Origin: Stenotrophomonas indicatrix
GTDB lineage: Bacteria; Pseudomonadota; Gammaproteobacteria; Xanthomonadales; Xanthomonadaceae
Assembly: GCF_002750975.1 (NCBI RefSeq)
Contig: NZ_PEJS01000001.1
Span: forward strand, 3,782,001-3,846,000
Reading direction: 5' to 3'
Length of the DNA: 64,000 nt
Part shown: positions 35,954-45,848 of the stretch, piece by piece
Position numbering within the stretch: the stretch's first letter is position 1
How the letters are laid out: every line of letters begins with the position of its first letter
Notes under the pieces: generated by a model
What the model saw: the letters and a program-made list of their open reading frames with translations, nothing else
Told to the model about the DNA's origin: nothing
Database searches by the model: none
Made by a program: the position numbers and the translations under genes

Positions 35954-37066
35954 TTACAGCACGCCGCGGCGGATCTGGTCGCGTTCGATGCTCTCGAACA
36001 GCGCGGTGAAGTTGCCTTCGCCGAAGCCTTCGTTGCCCTTGCGCTGGATGATCTCGAAGAAGATCGGGCCGATGCAGTTCTGGGTGAAGATCTGCAGCAG
36101 CTTGCGCTGGTGGGTTTCCGGGTCGGCATCGATCAGGATCTTGTTCTTCGCCAGGCGGGCGACGTCCTCACCGTGGTTCGGCACGCGCTGGTCGATCACA
36201 TCGAAGTAGGTTTCCGGCGTGTCGAGGAAATCCACGCCCTGCGCGCGCATGGCTTCGACCGTTTCGTAGATGTTCTCGGTGAAGCAGGCGATGTGCTGGA
36301 TGCCCTCGCCCTTGTACGCATCCAGGTACTCGTTGATCTGGCTCTTCGGGTCGGACGATTCGTTCAGCGGAATGCGCACGATGCCATCCGGCGCGGTCAT
36401 CGCCTTGGACACCAGGCCGGTCTTCAGGCCCTTGATGTCGAAGTAGCGGATCTCGCGGAAGTTGAACAGGCGCTCGTAATAGTCCGACCACTGCTGCATG
36501 TTGCCGAAGTACAGGTTGTGGGTCAGGTGGTCGATGAAGGTCAGGCCGAAGCCCTTCGGGCGCAGCTCGGCGCCGGCGATCAGCTCGTAGTCGCCATCGA
36601 AGATGCTGCCGGCTTCGCCGTAGCGGTCCACCAGGTACAGCATGCAGTCACCGATGCCCTTGATGACCGGGGCGTTCACCGCCTTGCTCTCCGGCTTGAA
36701 GGCGATGGCTTCGGCGCCATTGCCCAGCGCGGTCTGGTAGACCTCCGCGCCCGGCTTCTTGAAGCGGATGGCGAAGCCGCAGGCGCACGGGCCGTGCTTT
36801 TCAGCGAAGTCGGCGGCGAACGAATCGGGGTCTTCATTGACCAGGAAGTTGACGTCGCCCTGGCGATAGACGGTAATCGGACGCTGCTTGTGCTTGAGCA
36901 CCGCGCTGAAGCCCATCTTGCGGAAGTACTCGTGCAGCTCGGCACCACGGCCGGCCGGTGCGGCGAATTCGACGAACTCGAAGCCGTCGATGCCCATCGG
37001 GTTTTCGAAGGTGGTGACCTGCATGCCGGGGTTGGGATGCGAGGCGGACGGGACTGCGGTATTCAT
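35954..37066 (-). CDS. hppD: 4-hydroxyphenylpyruvate dioxygenase
   Basis: 370 residues, the bacterial HPPD length. It converts 4-hydroxyphenylpyruvate to homogentisate. Two VOC-type halves; the Fe site is built from DHLTHN, the GIQHIACFT segment and the C-terminal GPIFFEIIQRKGNEGFGEGNF. The start at 37066 (MNTAVPSASHPNPGMQVTT) is set by similarity; the frame upstream is antisense to the regulator. Transcribed divergently from a MarR-type gene. Confidence 0.97.
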   Translation of the reverse strand: MNTAVPSASHPNPGMQVTTFENPMGIDGFEFVEFAAPAGRGAELHEYFRKMGFSAVLKHKQRPITVYRQGDVNFLVNEDPDSFAADFAEKHGPCACGFAIRFKKPGAEVYQTALGNGAEAIAFKPESKAVNAPVIKGIGDCMLYLVDRYGEAGSIFDGDYELIAGAELRPKGFGLTFIDHLTHNLYFGNMQQWSDYYERLFNFREIRYFDIKGLKTGLVSKAMTAPDGIVRIPLNESSDPKSQINEYLDAYKGEGIQHIACFTENIYETVEAMRAQGVDFLDTPETYFDVIDQRVPNHGEDVARLAKNKILIDADPETHQRKLLQIFTQNCIGPIFFEIIQRKGNEGFGEGNFTALFESIERDQIRRGVL

Positions 37067-37150
37067 GGCGTGGCTCCGAATCGGTGCCGCATCGGCACAA
37101 ACCAGGTGCGGGCGGGGTTGGACCCGGCGAGAATGCAGGGTACGGACCCA

Positions 37151-37182
37151 ACACTTATAGTTACACTTGAAACCACCAGCAA
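37151..37182 (-). promoter_or_regulatory. hppD promoter with repeated AAGTGT boxes
   Basis: Minus strand: TTGCTG (37177-37182), 17 bp, TATAAG (37154-37159). AAGTGT occurs twice, 12 bp apart, over the spacer and just past the -10 box. It is a natural operator for the divergent MarR protein, which would repress hppD-hmgA until an aromatic effector binds (inference). Confidence 0.6.
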
Positions 37183-37195
37183 GGTGCACCGCAAC

Positions 37196-37690
37196 ATGAG
37201 CCCCGCCGATCCCGTTTCCACCCGCCTGCGTGCCTCCCACGTCCTGCTCGACCTGGAACAGTTCCTGCCGTACCGGCTGAGCGTGCTGTCCAACCGGGTC
37301 AGCGGCAACATCGCCAAGCTGTACGGCGACCGCTATGGCCTGGCCATTCCAGAGTGGCGGGTGATCACCATCCTGGCGCTGTACCCCGGGTCGTCGGCCA
37401 GCGAGGTCTCCGACCGCACGGCGATGGACAAGGTCGCGGTCAGCCGCGCGGTGGCCCGCCTGCTGGAGCGCGGTTTCATCAAGCGTGAGACGCATGGCGA
37501 TGACCGCCGCCGTTCGGTGTTGGCGCTGTCGGCGGCGGGGTTCGAGGTATACGAAACGATCGCGCCGATGGTGATCGAGATCACCCGCAAGCTGATGTCG
37601 GTGCTGAGCGAGGAAGAGGAGCAGGTGCTGGAGAAGCTGATCCTGCGCCTGGCCGGCGATGGCCTGGAGCGGATGGGCGAAGGGGTCTGA
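37196..37690 (+). CDS. MarR-family regulator of the homogentisate genes
   Basis: 164 residues. Winged helix in the centre (WRVITILALYPGSSASEVSDRTAMDKVAVSRAVARLLERG) with the wing DRRR (GDDRRRSVLALS). Flanking helices form the dimer interface. Its gene diverges from hppD with 129 bp between starts, as HmgR/HpdR-type regulators do. The effector is unknown; homogentisate or hydroxyphenylpyruvate is likely. Confidence 0.9.
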   Translation: MSPADPVSTRLRASHVLLDLEQFLPYRLSVLSNRVSGNIAKLYGDRYGLAIPEWRVITILALYPGSSASEVSDRTAMDKVAVSRAVARLLERGFIKRETHGDDRRRSVLALSAAGFEVYETIAPMVIEITRKLMSVLSEEEEQVLEKLILRLAGDGLERMGEGV

Positions 37691-37718
37691 CCCCTTCGGG
37701 GCGGCGCTTCCCCCCCTG

Positions 37719-37766
37719 GTAGGTGTCGACCTTGGTCGACACATGGATCCACGCCACGCGTGGATG
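37719..37766. repeat. Two palindromic repeats after the MarR gene
   Basis: A GTAGGTGTCGACCTTGGTCG unit (37719-37742) followed by GGATCCACGCCACGCGTGGA (37745-37766). Both belong to GTAG-type families seen elsewhere in the window. Confidence 0.85.
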
Positions 37767-38221
37767 ATGTCGCGGGCTGCGCTGTGAGGGATCCGGCGCA
37801 GGCCATTGATGACGTGCAACGCGCGGTGTTCATGGCCCGCCGACGAACGGTCTTTCGGCCGGGTTCGACTCGACATGTCGCGTTTACCACCTGATGTTTC
37901 GGCATCGGGCCGGTAGAGTCCTGACCGACAGAGCGGCTGTATCGACATTCGCGTATCGAGTGGCATTGCCTATTGGACGGCGGGCCGCACAAGCCTGAGG
38001 GTGGGAACGCAGCGGCGCTCCGCTGCCGGGGTTGAAAGCCCGATGATCCGAAGGAAACCACGCCGCACCCGTCGCCGCCCATCGCGGGCGGCAACGACTC
38101 GCGCTGCCCTGCTTTGGCGGGCGGTGCGTGGGGCCGCATGGCCGCCGTTCTCCTTCGGATCACGGTCTTTCAACCACGCATCGCCTGCCGCCTTCCCGGC
38201 GGCCCGCTACGGAGCTTCGCC
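37767..38221 (+). other. Structured non-coding region before a 75-residue gene
   Basis: No convincing gene. Nested pairings cover 38009-38175: hairpin GCAGCGG/CCGCTGC (38009-38026); outer stem GGTTGAAAG/CTTTCAACC (38030-38038 with 38167-38175); GATCCGAAGGA/TCCTTCGGATC (38045-38055 with 38151-38161); CGCACC/GGTGCG (38064-38069 with 38123-38128); inner hairpin GCCGCCC/GGGCGGC (38074-38092). The symmetry is far beyond chance and points to a folded leader RNA or a DNA hairpin element. A short minus-strand frame across it (37970-38173) is probably only a by-product of this sequence. Confidence 0.6.
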
Positions 38222-38449
38222 ATGACACGCCCCCATCACCCCACCACCGGGCCCATCGACCGCGATGCCGACCTGCAGCGCATCGATGAGGCCTTGGCCA
38301 CACTGGAAACCGTCACCGAGGCCTGGCTTGAGCATCATCGCCTGAAGGCCTGCCAGCCAGGCCTGCTGCTGTCGTTGAACCGGCTGCTTGACCTGACCAG
38401 TCTCGCCAAGGGCTATGCCAGTGCGTTGCGGGTGATTGCCGAACCCTGA
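38222..38449 (+). CDS. Small helical protein downstream of the structured region
   Basis: 75 residues, no named family assigned. Mostly alpha-helical with a heptad-like leucine pattern (LQRIDEALATLETVTEAWLE, LLLSLNRLLDLTSLAKGYAS). The ATG at 38222 has GGAG seven bases upstream. Size and pattern recall small pseudomonad DUF3077-type proteins, but this is only a resemblance. Its long folded leader suggests control at the RNA level. Confidence 0.65.
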   Translation: MTRPHHPTTGPIDRDADLQRIDEALATLETVTEAWLEHHRLKACQPGLLLSLNRLLDLTSLAKGYASALRVIAEP

Positions 38450-38465
38450 GAGGCGGATGGAGGAG

Positions 38466-38570
38466 CATCCACGCATGGCGTGGATCTACCGCATCACGCA
38501 CACGGATGGATCCGCACCATATGTGGGTGCGCTATGGCGCTTCCCAGTAGATCCACGCCATGCGTGGATG
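38466..38570. repeat. 105-bp palindromic element, copy B
   Basis: Inverted copy of the element at 34465-34569, six mismatches by eye. Together they bracket hmgA, hppD, the MarR gene and the structured region (about 3.9 kb). Confidence 0.92.
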
Positions 38571-38580
38571 ACCCACTCAA

Positions 38581-39720
38581 TCAGCTCAGATGCTTGCGCC
38601 GCGCATGGATCCACGGCACCGCAAGCGCGCCGATGGCGCCACCGGCAAAGCCCAGCGATGCAGCGACAGTGGCCGCTTCGACCGCCCCGGGCAACGCCAG
38701 TGCGGCAGTGACCAGCAGCAGCGACGGCAGGCCGACGAAGGTGCCCAGGAAGAACGGCCAGCGCGGCGACCAGGTGTTGAGCTGCAGCAGGCTGACCGGC
38801 TGCCACGCTTCGGACGAGGCATCTTCGGCGATCTTCGCCACCACTCTGCCCAGATCCACTTCCGGCAGCAGCTTGCCCGGACGCGCGGCGGCAATCGCCT
38901 CGGCCACGGCCTCGACGGGCGGGAAGCTGCCCGGCCACGCCACCGGTGCCGGCACGCCATAGGCGGTCAGCAGCGGCACGCTCAGCCATGGCGCCACCAG
39001 CGGGCGCAGCCTGCGCCGCCCATGCACACACCAGATCTGTGGCTGGCCGTGTGCGGTCACGCTGTACAACGCCAGCTCGCTCGGCGGCGGGTAGCCCAGC
39101 ATGGTCACCCGGGCCGCCAGGCTGTCCTGGTCCATCGCACGCAGGAAGCCGGGACGGCTGCGCCCTTCCTGCATCCAGGCCAGGCCAAGCGCGCCGACCA
39201 GATAAGCCTCGGCGACATCCTTGCTGCCCGCGTTGGCGCGGTCATCGCTGGCCAGGTACCAGGCCAGTGACTTCGGTTCGGGCACGTCGGCCAGGCCCCA
39301 GCGGCTGTCGTCGCCCAGCACATGGCGCACCGGCAGGCGGGCTGGTGCGGTTTCACCACGCTCAGCGGGCTGCAGGAACGGCAGCACGCCCTGCACGAAA
39401 CTGGACAGGTCGATCGCACGCACGCCGTTGCCGTGCCATTCCGGCGGCAGCAGGCCGGCCAGCTGTCCTTCGGCGGCGAGTCGATCCAGCCGCGCCTTCT
39501 GTTCCACCAGCTTCTGCACCGCGCCTTTCAGCACCACGTTGTCGGGCAGGGCGATCTGCGGCAGCCGATGCCGCGGCGGTGCCAACTCCAGCGTGTCTTC
39601 GCCGGTGCCGGCGTCATCCAGCAGGGCTTCCTGCGCAGGCAGGCTCACGCCATCGGGTGCCTCTCCTTCGGCCAACGGGCTGGCAGGTTCGGGCAGGCGT
39701 TCGGCGTGGTCGCTGTGCAT
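38581..39720 (-). CDS. Unknown protein with C-terminal membrane hairpin
   Basis: 379 residues, not recognised. An acidic N-terminal 50 residues lead to a central soluble domain (SSFVQGVLPFLQP, LAWYLASDDRANAGSKDVAEAYLVGALGLAWM). Near the end two hydrophobic helices (about 322-345 and 350-370) precede a basic HARRKHLS tail. The protein is probably anchored to the inner membrane with most of it in the cytoplasm. Start at 39720 (MHSDHAERL); the upstream frame runs through a repeat and is unlikely to be coding. Confidence 0.7.
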   Translation of the reverse strand: MHSDHAERLPEPASPLAEGEAPDGVSLPAQEALLDDAGTGEDTLELAPPRHRLPQIALPDNVVLKGAVQKLVEQKARLDRLAAEGQLAGLLPPEWHGNGVRAIDLSSFVQGVLPFLQPAERGETAPARLPVRHVLGDDSRWGLADVPEPKSLAWYLASDDRANAGSKDVAEAYLVGALGLAWMQEGRSRPGFLRAMDQDSLAARVTMLGYPPPSELALYSVTAHGQPQIWCVHGRRRLRPLVAPWLSVPLLTAYGVPAPVAWPGSFPPVEAVAEAIAAARPGKLLPEVDLGRVVAKIAEDASSEAWQPVSLLQLNTWSPRWPFFLGTFVGLPSLLLVTAALALPGAVEAATVAASLGFAGGAIGALAVPWIHARRKHLS

Positions 39721-39787
39721 GGGCGCTCCGGTCGCGCCGGGTGGCGCAGTGAGGTCCTTGCCATTAACGGCCGAAGGGTAATGATCT

Positions 39788-39856
39788 GTAGATCCACGCC
39801 ACGCGTGGATGGCCAGGCAGCGCACCGTGGGCCGCCGGGCACTGTCCAGCGCTACC
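39788..39856. repeat. Two palindromic repeats in the 39.7-39.85 kb gap
   Basis: A GTAGATCCACGCCACGCGTG unit (39788-39811) and a worn CGCCGGGCACTGTCCAGCGC unit (39833-39856) whose arms no longer pair fully. The second overlaps the 3' end of the thioredoxin-like gene. Confidence 0.7.
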
Positions 39857-40454
39857 GGTCAGGTGCCCACTGCTTGAGGAACGCCATCACGCGTGCGGTC
39901 TGCACGGCATTGCCCTTGCGCATTGCTTCGCTGGGCTGCGGCGCCAGCAGGGTGCCGTCGGCGTCGATCACCAGCAGGTGCGGGTGCTCGCCTTCGAGCG
40001 GCGGGAACTGGCCGAGGAACGCCGCGTTCGGGTTCTCGGCGCTGTCGTTGACCTTCACCCACACGTAGTGGGCATCACGGAAGCGGCGCAGATCGCCATT
40101 GCCTTCCACGGCTTCATCCAGCGCATGGCAGGGCTCGCACGCGGCGTTGCCCACTTCCAGGATGATGCGCTTGTTGCCGCGCTGGGCCTCGACCTTGGCC
40201 GTTTCCAGGTCGGCAACGGGATTGCGGGCGGGGTCGAACTGCGCGCCGAGCCCGGCAATGGCGGCGATGTCGGCCGCCGCCGGGGTGTTCCCCGAGGCCA
40301 CCGGTTCGCTGGGGTCAGCGACCGGTGGCTCGGTGGGGCGGGTGTCGAGGGGCTGCGTGGGCTCGGGGGCCGCGGGAGGTTGAGGCTGCGAACAGGCGCC
40401 GATCAGCGCCGCACACACCACTGCCACCACTGCACCACCGAACGTTGTACGCAT
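39852..40454 (-). CDS. Thioredoxin-like lipoprotein
   Basis: 200 residues. Lipobox LIGAC with Cys21, then a 40-residue Pro/Thr/Glu linker and a thioredoxin-fold domain with a CEPC redox motif (Cys106, Cys109) in GNAACEPCHALD. The LEVGNA-C--C pattern resembles DsbD-gamma and thioredoxin_7 domains. Expected to act on disulfides in the periplasm. The ATG at 40454 is preferred to the GTG at 40460 because GAGAGGG sits eight bases before it. Confidence 0.85.
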   Translation of the reverse strand: MRTTFGGAVVAVVCAALIGACSQPQPPAAPEPTQPLDTRPTEPPVADPSEPVASGNTPAAADIAAIAGLGAQFDPARNPVADLETAKVEAQRGNKRIILEVGNAACEPCHALDEAVEGNGDLRRFRDAHYVWVKVNDSAENPNAAFLGQFPPLEGEHPHLLVIDADGTLLAPQPSEAMRKGNAVQTARVMAFLKQWAPDR

Positions 40455-40470
40455 GCCCACTACCCTCTCA

Positions 40471-41970
<1,500 letters not shown>

Positions 41971-42149
41971 GCGGAATTCCTGGTTCGGTGGATGGAGGCA
42001 CGTCCGATGTGCGGTGAAGCAACGCGCGAGGATCACCGACTTCTGGCGTTCACGTCAAATACACGCCGTTTGAGGCAGGTCGCAGCCTGCTCGCTGAACT
42101 TGCATCTGAAACGATCCAGCCAGCCGCGGGCGGCCAAGCTGAATGGGGA

Positions 42150-43025
42150 TCAGGCCAGATCCGGCGGGGGCGCGGCCTGCAGGGTGGTGCGTACCTGGAA
42201 CAATTCAGGGAAGAAGGTCAGTTCCAGCGCCTTGGCCAGGAAGCCCACGCCGGACGAGCCGCCGGTGCCGCGCTTGAAGCCGATCACCCGCATCACCGTG
42301 CGCATGTGGCGGAACCGCCACAGCTGGAAGGCGGTTTCCAGGTCCACCAGGTCTTCGCACAGCGCGTACTCGCGCCAGTAGCGGTCGGTGTCCTGGTAGA
42401 TGCGTTCGAAGACCGGCTGCAGGCTGTCGTCGGCCACGTGCGGCTGGGTCCAGTCGTGCGCCTCGTACACCGCCGGTACGGCGTGGCCGAAGCGGGCCAG
42501 GTACTTCAGGAATTCCTCGTACAGGCTCGGCGCCTCCAGCACGGTGCGCAGTTGCGCCTGCCCGGCCGTGTCGTGCTCGAACACCTGCAGCATCTGCGCG
42601 TTCTTGTTGCCCAGCAGGAACTCGATGTAGCGGTACTGCAGCGACTGGAAGCCCGAGGACGGACCCAGCACGTCGCGGAAGCCCATGTACTCGGACGGGG
42701 TGAGCGTTTCCAGCACCGACCACTGCTCGGTCAGCTGGCGCAGCACCTGCTTGCTGCGCGCCAGCACCTTGCGGCACTGCCAGACCTCATCGCGCTGCAG
42801 GAAGCCGATCGCCGCACCCAGCTCGTGGCCCAGCAGCTTCAACCACAGCTCGGAGGTCTGGTGCTGGATGATGAAGAGCATCTCGTCGTGATGCGGCGGG
42901 TTGGACAGCGGCTGCTGCGCGCTGAGCAGCTGGTCCAGCCGCAGGTAGCCGCCGTAGGTCAGCCGCCCCTGCAGATCGGTGTGGATACCGGCTTCGAGAT
43001 CGCGTTGGTTGTTGTCGACGGACAT
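42150..43025 (-). CDS. kynA: Tryptophan 2,3-dioxygenase
   Basis: 291 residues. Haem enzyme that opens the tryptophan indole ring to N-formylkynurenine, the first step of the kynurenine pathway. Residue numbers match the well-studied Xanthomonas enzyme: His55 (active-site base), Arg117 (substrate carboxylate) and His240 (haem ligand) are all present, with [14 protein letters not shown] near the C-terminus. kynB and kynU are not adjacent. Confidence 0.97.
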   Translation of the reverse strand: MSVDNNQRDLEAGIHTDLQGRLTYGGYLRLDQLLSAQQPLSNPPHHDEMLFIIQHQTSELWLKLLGHELGAAIGFLQRDEVWQCRKVLARSKQVLRQLTEQWSVLETLTPSEYMGFRDVLGPSSGFQSLQYRYIEFLLGNKNAQMLQVFEHDTAGQAQLRTVLEAPSLYEEFLKYLARFGHAVPAVYEAHDWTQPHVADDSLQPVFERIYQDTDRYWREYALCEDLVDLETAFQLWRFRHMRTVMRVIGFKRGTGGSSGVGFLAKALELTFFPELFQVRTTLQAAPPPDLA

Positions 43026-43350
43026 GGGCGGGACCAGATCGGGGGCGGCAAGGGTAGCGCGTTGCCGCCGCGCTGGCAGCCGTGATGACCGTACCGGGGC
43101 GTGCGGTAGGGCTGTGGAACGGTGGTTGCGCGTGGAACCGTTTGCGCCGTTCTACTGGCGCTCAGCCCAGCGTCGTTTGTGATGCTTTGCAGCAATGGCT
43201 GAATACGTTGAAGTTATTGGCATCATGCGCCCGGAAGGGGGTACAAAGGCCGGTGGGCCGTGCTGCGCCGCAGGACGGCTTTTTCGTACGCATTCCTTAA
43301 CATGGCGATTCATATCATTTGTAACTTCTCTGTCGAAGGTGCAGTACGCA
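43026..43350. other. Intergenic region between kynA and the oxoacid dehydrogenase operon
   Basis: 325 bp holding the divergent promoters. The half next to the E1 gene is AT-richer. Apart from the candidate promoter at 43297-43325, no further gene or clear repeat was seen. Confidence 0.6.
43297..43325 (+). promoter_or_regulatory. Candidate promoter of the 2-oxoacid dehydrogenase operon
   Basis: TTAACA (43297-43302), 17 bp, TGTAAC (43320-43325). Transcription would start about 19 bases before the E1 alpha ATG at 43351. Confidence 0.5.
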
Positions 43351-44433
43351 ATGACGGTTGCCGCTGAGTTCAAGATCGAATACCTGCAGTATCTGGACAC
43401 GGACGGCACGCTCGTCCGCGATGACCTGCCCGAAGCCCTGCGCGACCCACGCGCGTTGCTGCCGATGTTCAAGCAGATGCTGTTCGTGCGCGTGTTCGAC
43501 GGCAAGTCGATCGCGCTGCAGCGCACCGGCAAGCTGGGCACCTACGCGGCCTGCCTCGGCCACGAAGCCGCGCATGTGGGCATCGGCGCCTCGATGCAGA
43601 AGGACGACGTGTTCGCACCGTCCTACCGCGAGTACGGCGCGATGTTCATGCGTGGCGTGCGCCCGCACGACGTGCTGATGTACTGGGGCGGCGACGAGCG
43701 CGGCAACGACTACGGCGGCAATGCCGCCAAGGACTTCCCGTTCTGCGTGCCGATTTCCACCCAGTGCCTGCACGCCGCAGGCGCTGCGCTGAAGTTCAAG
43801 CTCAACAAGGAACCGCAGATCGCGGTGGCCGTATGCGGCGACGGTGGCAGTTCCAAGACCGACTTCTACGCGGCCTTGAATTCGGCCGGTGCCTACAAGC
43901 TGCCGCTGATCCTGTGCATCGTCAACAACGGCTGGGCCATCTCGGTCCCGCGTTCGGCGCAGACCGGTGCCGAGACGCTGGCACAGAAGGGCCTGGCCGG
44001 CGGCCTGCACTGCCTGCAGGTGGACGGCAACGACCTGATCGCGGTGATGGCCGCCATGCTGCAGGCGCGCGAGCGTGCGCTGGCCGGCGACGGCGGCACC
44101 GTGCTGGAGTTGATGACCTACCGCCTGTCCGACCACACCACCGCCGATGACGCGCGCCGCTACCGCGACGACGCCGAAGTGAAGGATGCCTGGCAGCGCG
44201 AGCCGATGCTGCGCCTGCGCAAGTACCTGACCAACGCCGGTGTCTGGAGCGAGGAAGAAGAAGCTGCCTGGACCGCCGAGTGCGGCAAGCGCGTGGACGA
44301 GGAAGTGAACCTGTACCTCAACACGCCGGTGCAGCCGGTCGAGGCGATGTTCGATTTCCTCTATGCCGACCCGCCGCAGGACCTGCTGGCCCAGCGTGCC
44401 CAGGCGATCGCCCTGGAGCAGCGCCATGGATGA
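43351..44433 (+). CDS. pdhA: 2-oxoacid (pyruvate or branched-chain) dehydrogenase E1 alpha
   Basis: 360 residues. The thiamine-diphosphate motif is GDGGSSKTDFYAALNSAGAY ending in NNGWAIS. The Ser-containing regulatory-loop region (TYRLSDHTTADDARRYR) is as in bacterial alpha2-beta2 PDH/BCKDH E1 enzymes. It decarboxylates the 2-oxo acid and passes the acyl group to E2 lipoate. Pyruvate versus branched-chain substrate cannot be decided from sequence alone. The upstream frame to 43195 has no ribosome-binding site. Confidence 0.93.
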   Translation: MTVAAEFKIEYLQYLDTDGTLVRDDLPEALRDPRALLPMFKQMLFVRVFDGKSIALQRTGKLGTYAACLGHEAAHVGIGASMQKDDVFAPSYREYGAMFMRGVRPHDVLMYWGGDERGNDYGGNAAKDFPFCVPISTQCLHAAGAALKFKLNKEPQIAVAVCGDGGSSKTDFYAALNSAGAYKLPLILCIVNNGWAISVPRSAQTGAETLAQKGLAGGLHCLQVDGNDLIAVMAAMLQARERALAGDGGTVLELMTYRLSDHTTADDARRYRDDAEVKDAWQREPMLRLRKYLTNAGVWSEEEEAAWTAECGKRVDEEVNLYLNTPVQPVEAMFDFLYADPPQDLLAQRAQAIALEQRHG

Positions 44434-44506
44434 GATCAAGAACGGCGCGTCCAGCGCGCATACCAACGCCGCCGACAGCGCTGCCGTCGCGCGCGGAGAA
44501 CAGAAC

Positions 44507-45493
44507 ATGACCGACACCCCGATCACCCTCATCGAAGCCATCACCCAGGCGCTGGCCTGGGAGCTGGAGCACGACAAGTCGGTGCTGGTGCTGGGCGAAG
44601 ACGTGGGCGTCAACGGCGGCGTGTTCCGCGCCACCGCCGGCCTGCAGCAGCGCTTCGGCGCCGACCGCATCCTCGACACCCCGCTGGATGAAACCACCAT
44701 CGCCGGCCTCACCATCGGCCTGGCCGCACAGGGCATGAAGCCGGTGGCCGAAGCGCAGTTCGATGGCTTCATGTACCCGATGGTCGACCACATCATCTGC
44801 CACGCCGCGCGCCTGCGTTACCGCACTCGTGGCCGCCTGCACTGCCCGATGGTGCTGCGCGTGCCGTGGGGTGGCGGCATCCGTGCGCCGGAGCACCACA
44901 GCGAGGCCAACGAAGCGATCTTCACCAACGTGCCGGGCCTGCGCGTGGTGCTGCCGTCCTCGCCGCAGCGCGCCTATGGCCTGCTGCTGGCCGCGATCCG
45001 CGAGCCGGATCCGGTGATCTACATGGAGCCCAAGCGCATCTACCGCCAGTACAAGGAAGTGGTCGTCAACGACGGCGAAGCCCTGCCGCTGGACGTGTGC
45101 TTCGTGCTGCGCGATGGCACCGACGTGACCCTGGTGACCTGGGGTGCGCAGGTGAAGGAAGCGCTGGAAGCGGCCGACAAGCTGGCCGGCGAAGGCATCA
45201 GTGCCGAAGTCATCGACGTGGCTACGCTGCGTCCGCTGGACTTTGCCACCATCGCCGAGTCGGTGGCCAAGACCGGCCGCTGCGTGATCGTGCAGGAGGC
45301 CCCGAAGACCGCGGGCTTCGGCGCGGAAATCGCCGCACGCCTGGCCGAGGAATCGATCTACGACCTGCTGGCTCCGGTCGAGCGCGTCACCGGTTACGAC
45401 ACCCACATTCCGCTGTTCCGCCTGGAGATGAAGTATCTGCCGAGCGTGGAGCGGATCGTGGCGGCGGCCAAGCGCGCGGTGGCGGCAGGCTGA
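44507..45493 (+). CDS. pdhB: 2-oxoacid dehydrogenase E1 beta
   Basis: 328 residues. TLIEAITQALAWELEHD, VLVLGEDVGVNGGVFRAT, DTPLDETTIAGLTIGLA and FDGFMYPMVDHIICHAA are E1-beta blocks; the transketolase C-domain ends the protein. The ATG at 44507 has GGAGA upstream and gives the family N-terminus. An ATG at 44426 overlapping the E1 alpha stop would add 27 residues and cannot be excluded. Confidence 0.94.
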   Translation: MTDTPITLIEAITQALAWELEHDKSVLVLGEDVGVNGGVFRATAGLQQRFGADRILDTPLDETTIAGLTIGLAAQGMKPVAEAQFDGFMYPMVDHIICHAARLRYRTRGRLHCPMVLRVPWGGGIRAPEHHSEANEAIFTNVPGLRVVLPSSPQRAYGLLLAAIREPDPVIYMEPKRIYRQYKEVVVNDGEALPLDVCFVLRDGTDVTLVTWGAQVKEALEAADKLAGEGISAEVIDVATLRPLDFATIAESVAKTGRCVIVQEAPKTAGFGAEIAARLAEESIYDLLAPVERVTGYDTHIPLFRLEMKYLPSVERIVAAAKRAVAAG

Positions 45494-45494
45494 C

Positions 45495-45848
45495 ATGCGG
45501 GCCCGCCTTCTCGGGGCTTACCGCAGCCAGTATCCCAACCCGCTCCGGTTCCGCACCGGCCAGATCGTCGAAGTAGGTGTACGTGACGAGGAATGGCCGG
45601 CGTTTGCCTGGGTGCGCACCAGCGATGGGCGCGCCGGATGGGCACCGGTAGCGTGGTTGCAGCTGTTGGACGATGGTCGCGCCGAAGCCCTGCGCGACTA
45701 CGACGCCCGCGAGCTGGATGTGGAGAACGGCGAGATGGTCAAGCTTCATCACGAACACGGCGGGTGGTGGTGGTCCGAGCGCGCCAATGGCGCGACGGGC
45801 TGGTTGCCTGCCCGCGAACTGGAACTGCTGGAAGAGAACTGCAAATGA
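45495..45848 (+). CDS. Two-SH3-domain protein embedded in the E1/E2 operon
   Basis: 117 residues made almost wholly of two bacterial SH3-like modules (about 1-57 and 60-114; second has ALRDYDARELDVENGEMVKL and GGWWWSERANGATGWLPAREL). It starts one base after the E1 beta stop and ends in an ATGA overlap with E2, so its amount is tied to the complex. No signal peptide. A scaffold that binds the Pro/Ala-rich linkers of E2 is an attractive idea (inference). Confidence 0.85.
   Translation: MRARLLGAYRSQYPNPLRFRTGQIVEVGVRDEEWPAFAWVRTSDGRAGWAPVAWLQLLDDGRAEALRDYDARELDVENGEMVKLHHEHGGWWWSERANGATGWLPARELELLEENCK

Noticed and set aside
37970-38173. 67-codon minus-strand frame in the structured region
   Set aside because: It coincides with the nested inverted repeats, has no ribosome-binding site and is best explained by the structure of the DNA or RNA rather than by coding.
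43195-43350. N-terminal extension of E1 alpha from an ATG at 43195
   Set aside because: The extension has no family similarity, crosses the candidate promoter, and lacks a ribosome-binding site.
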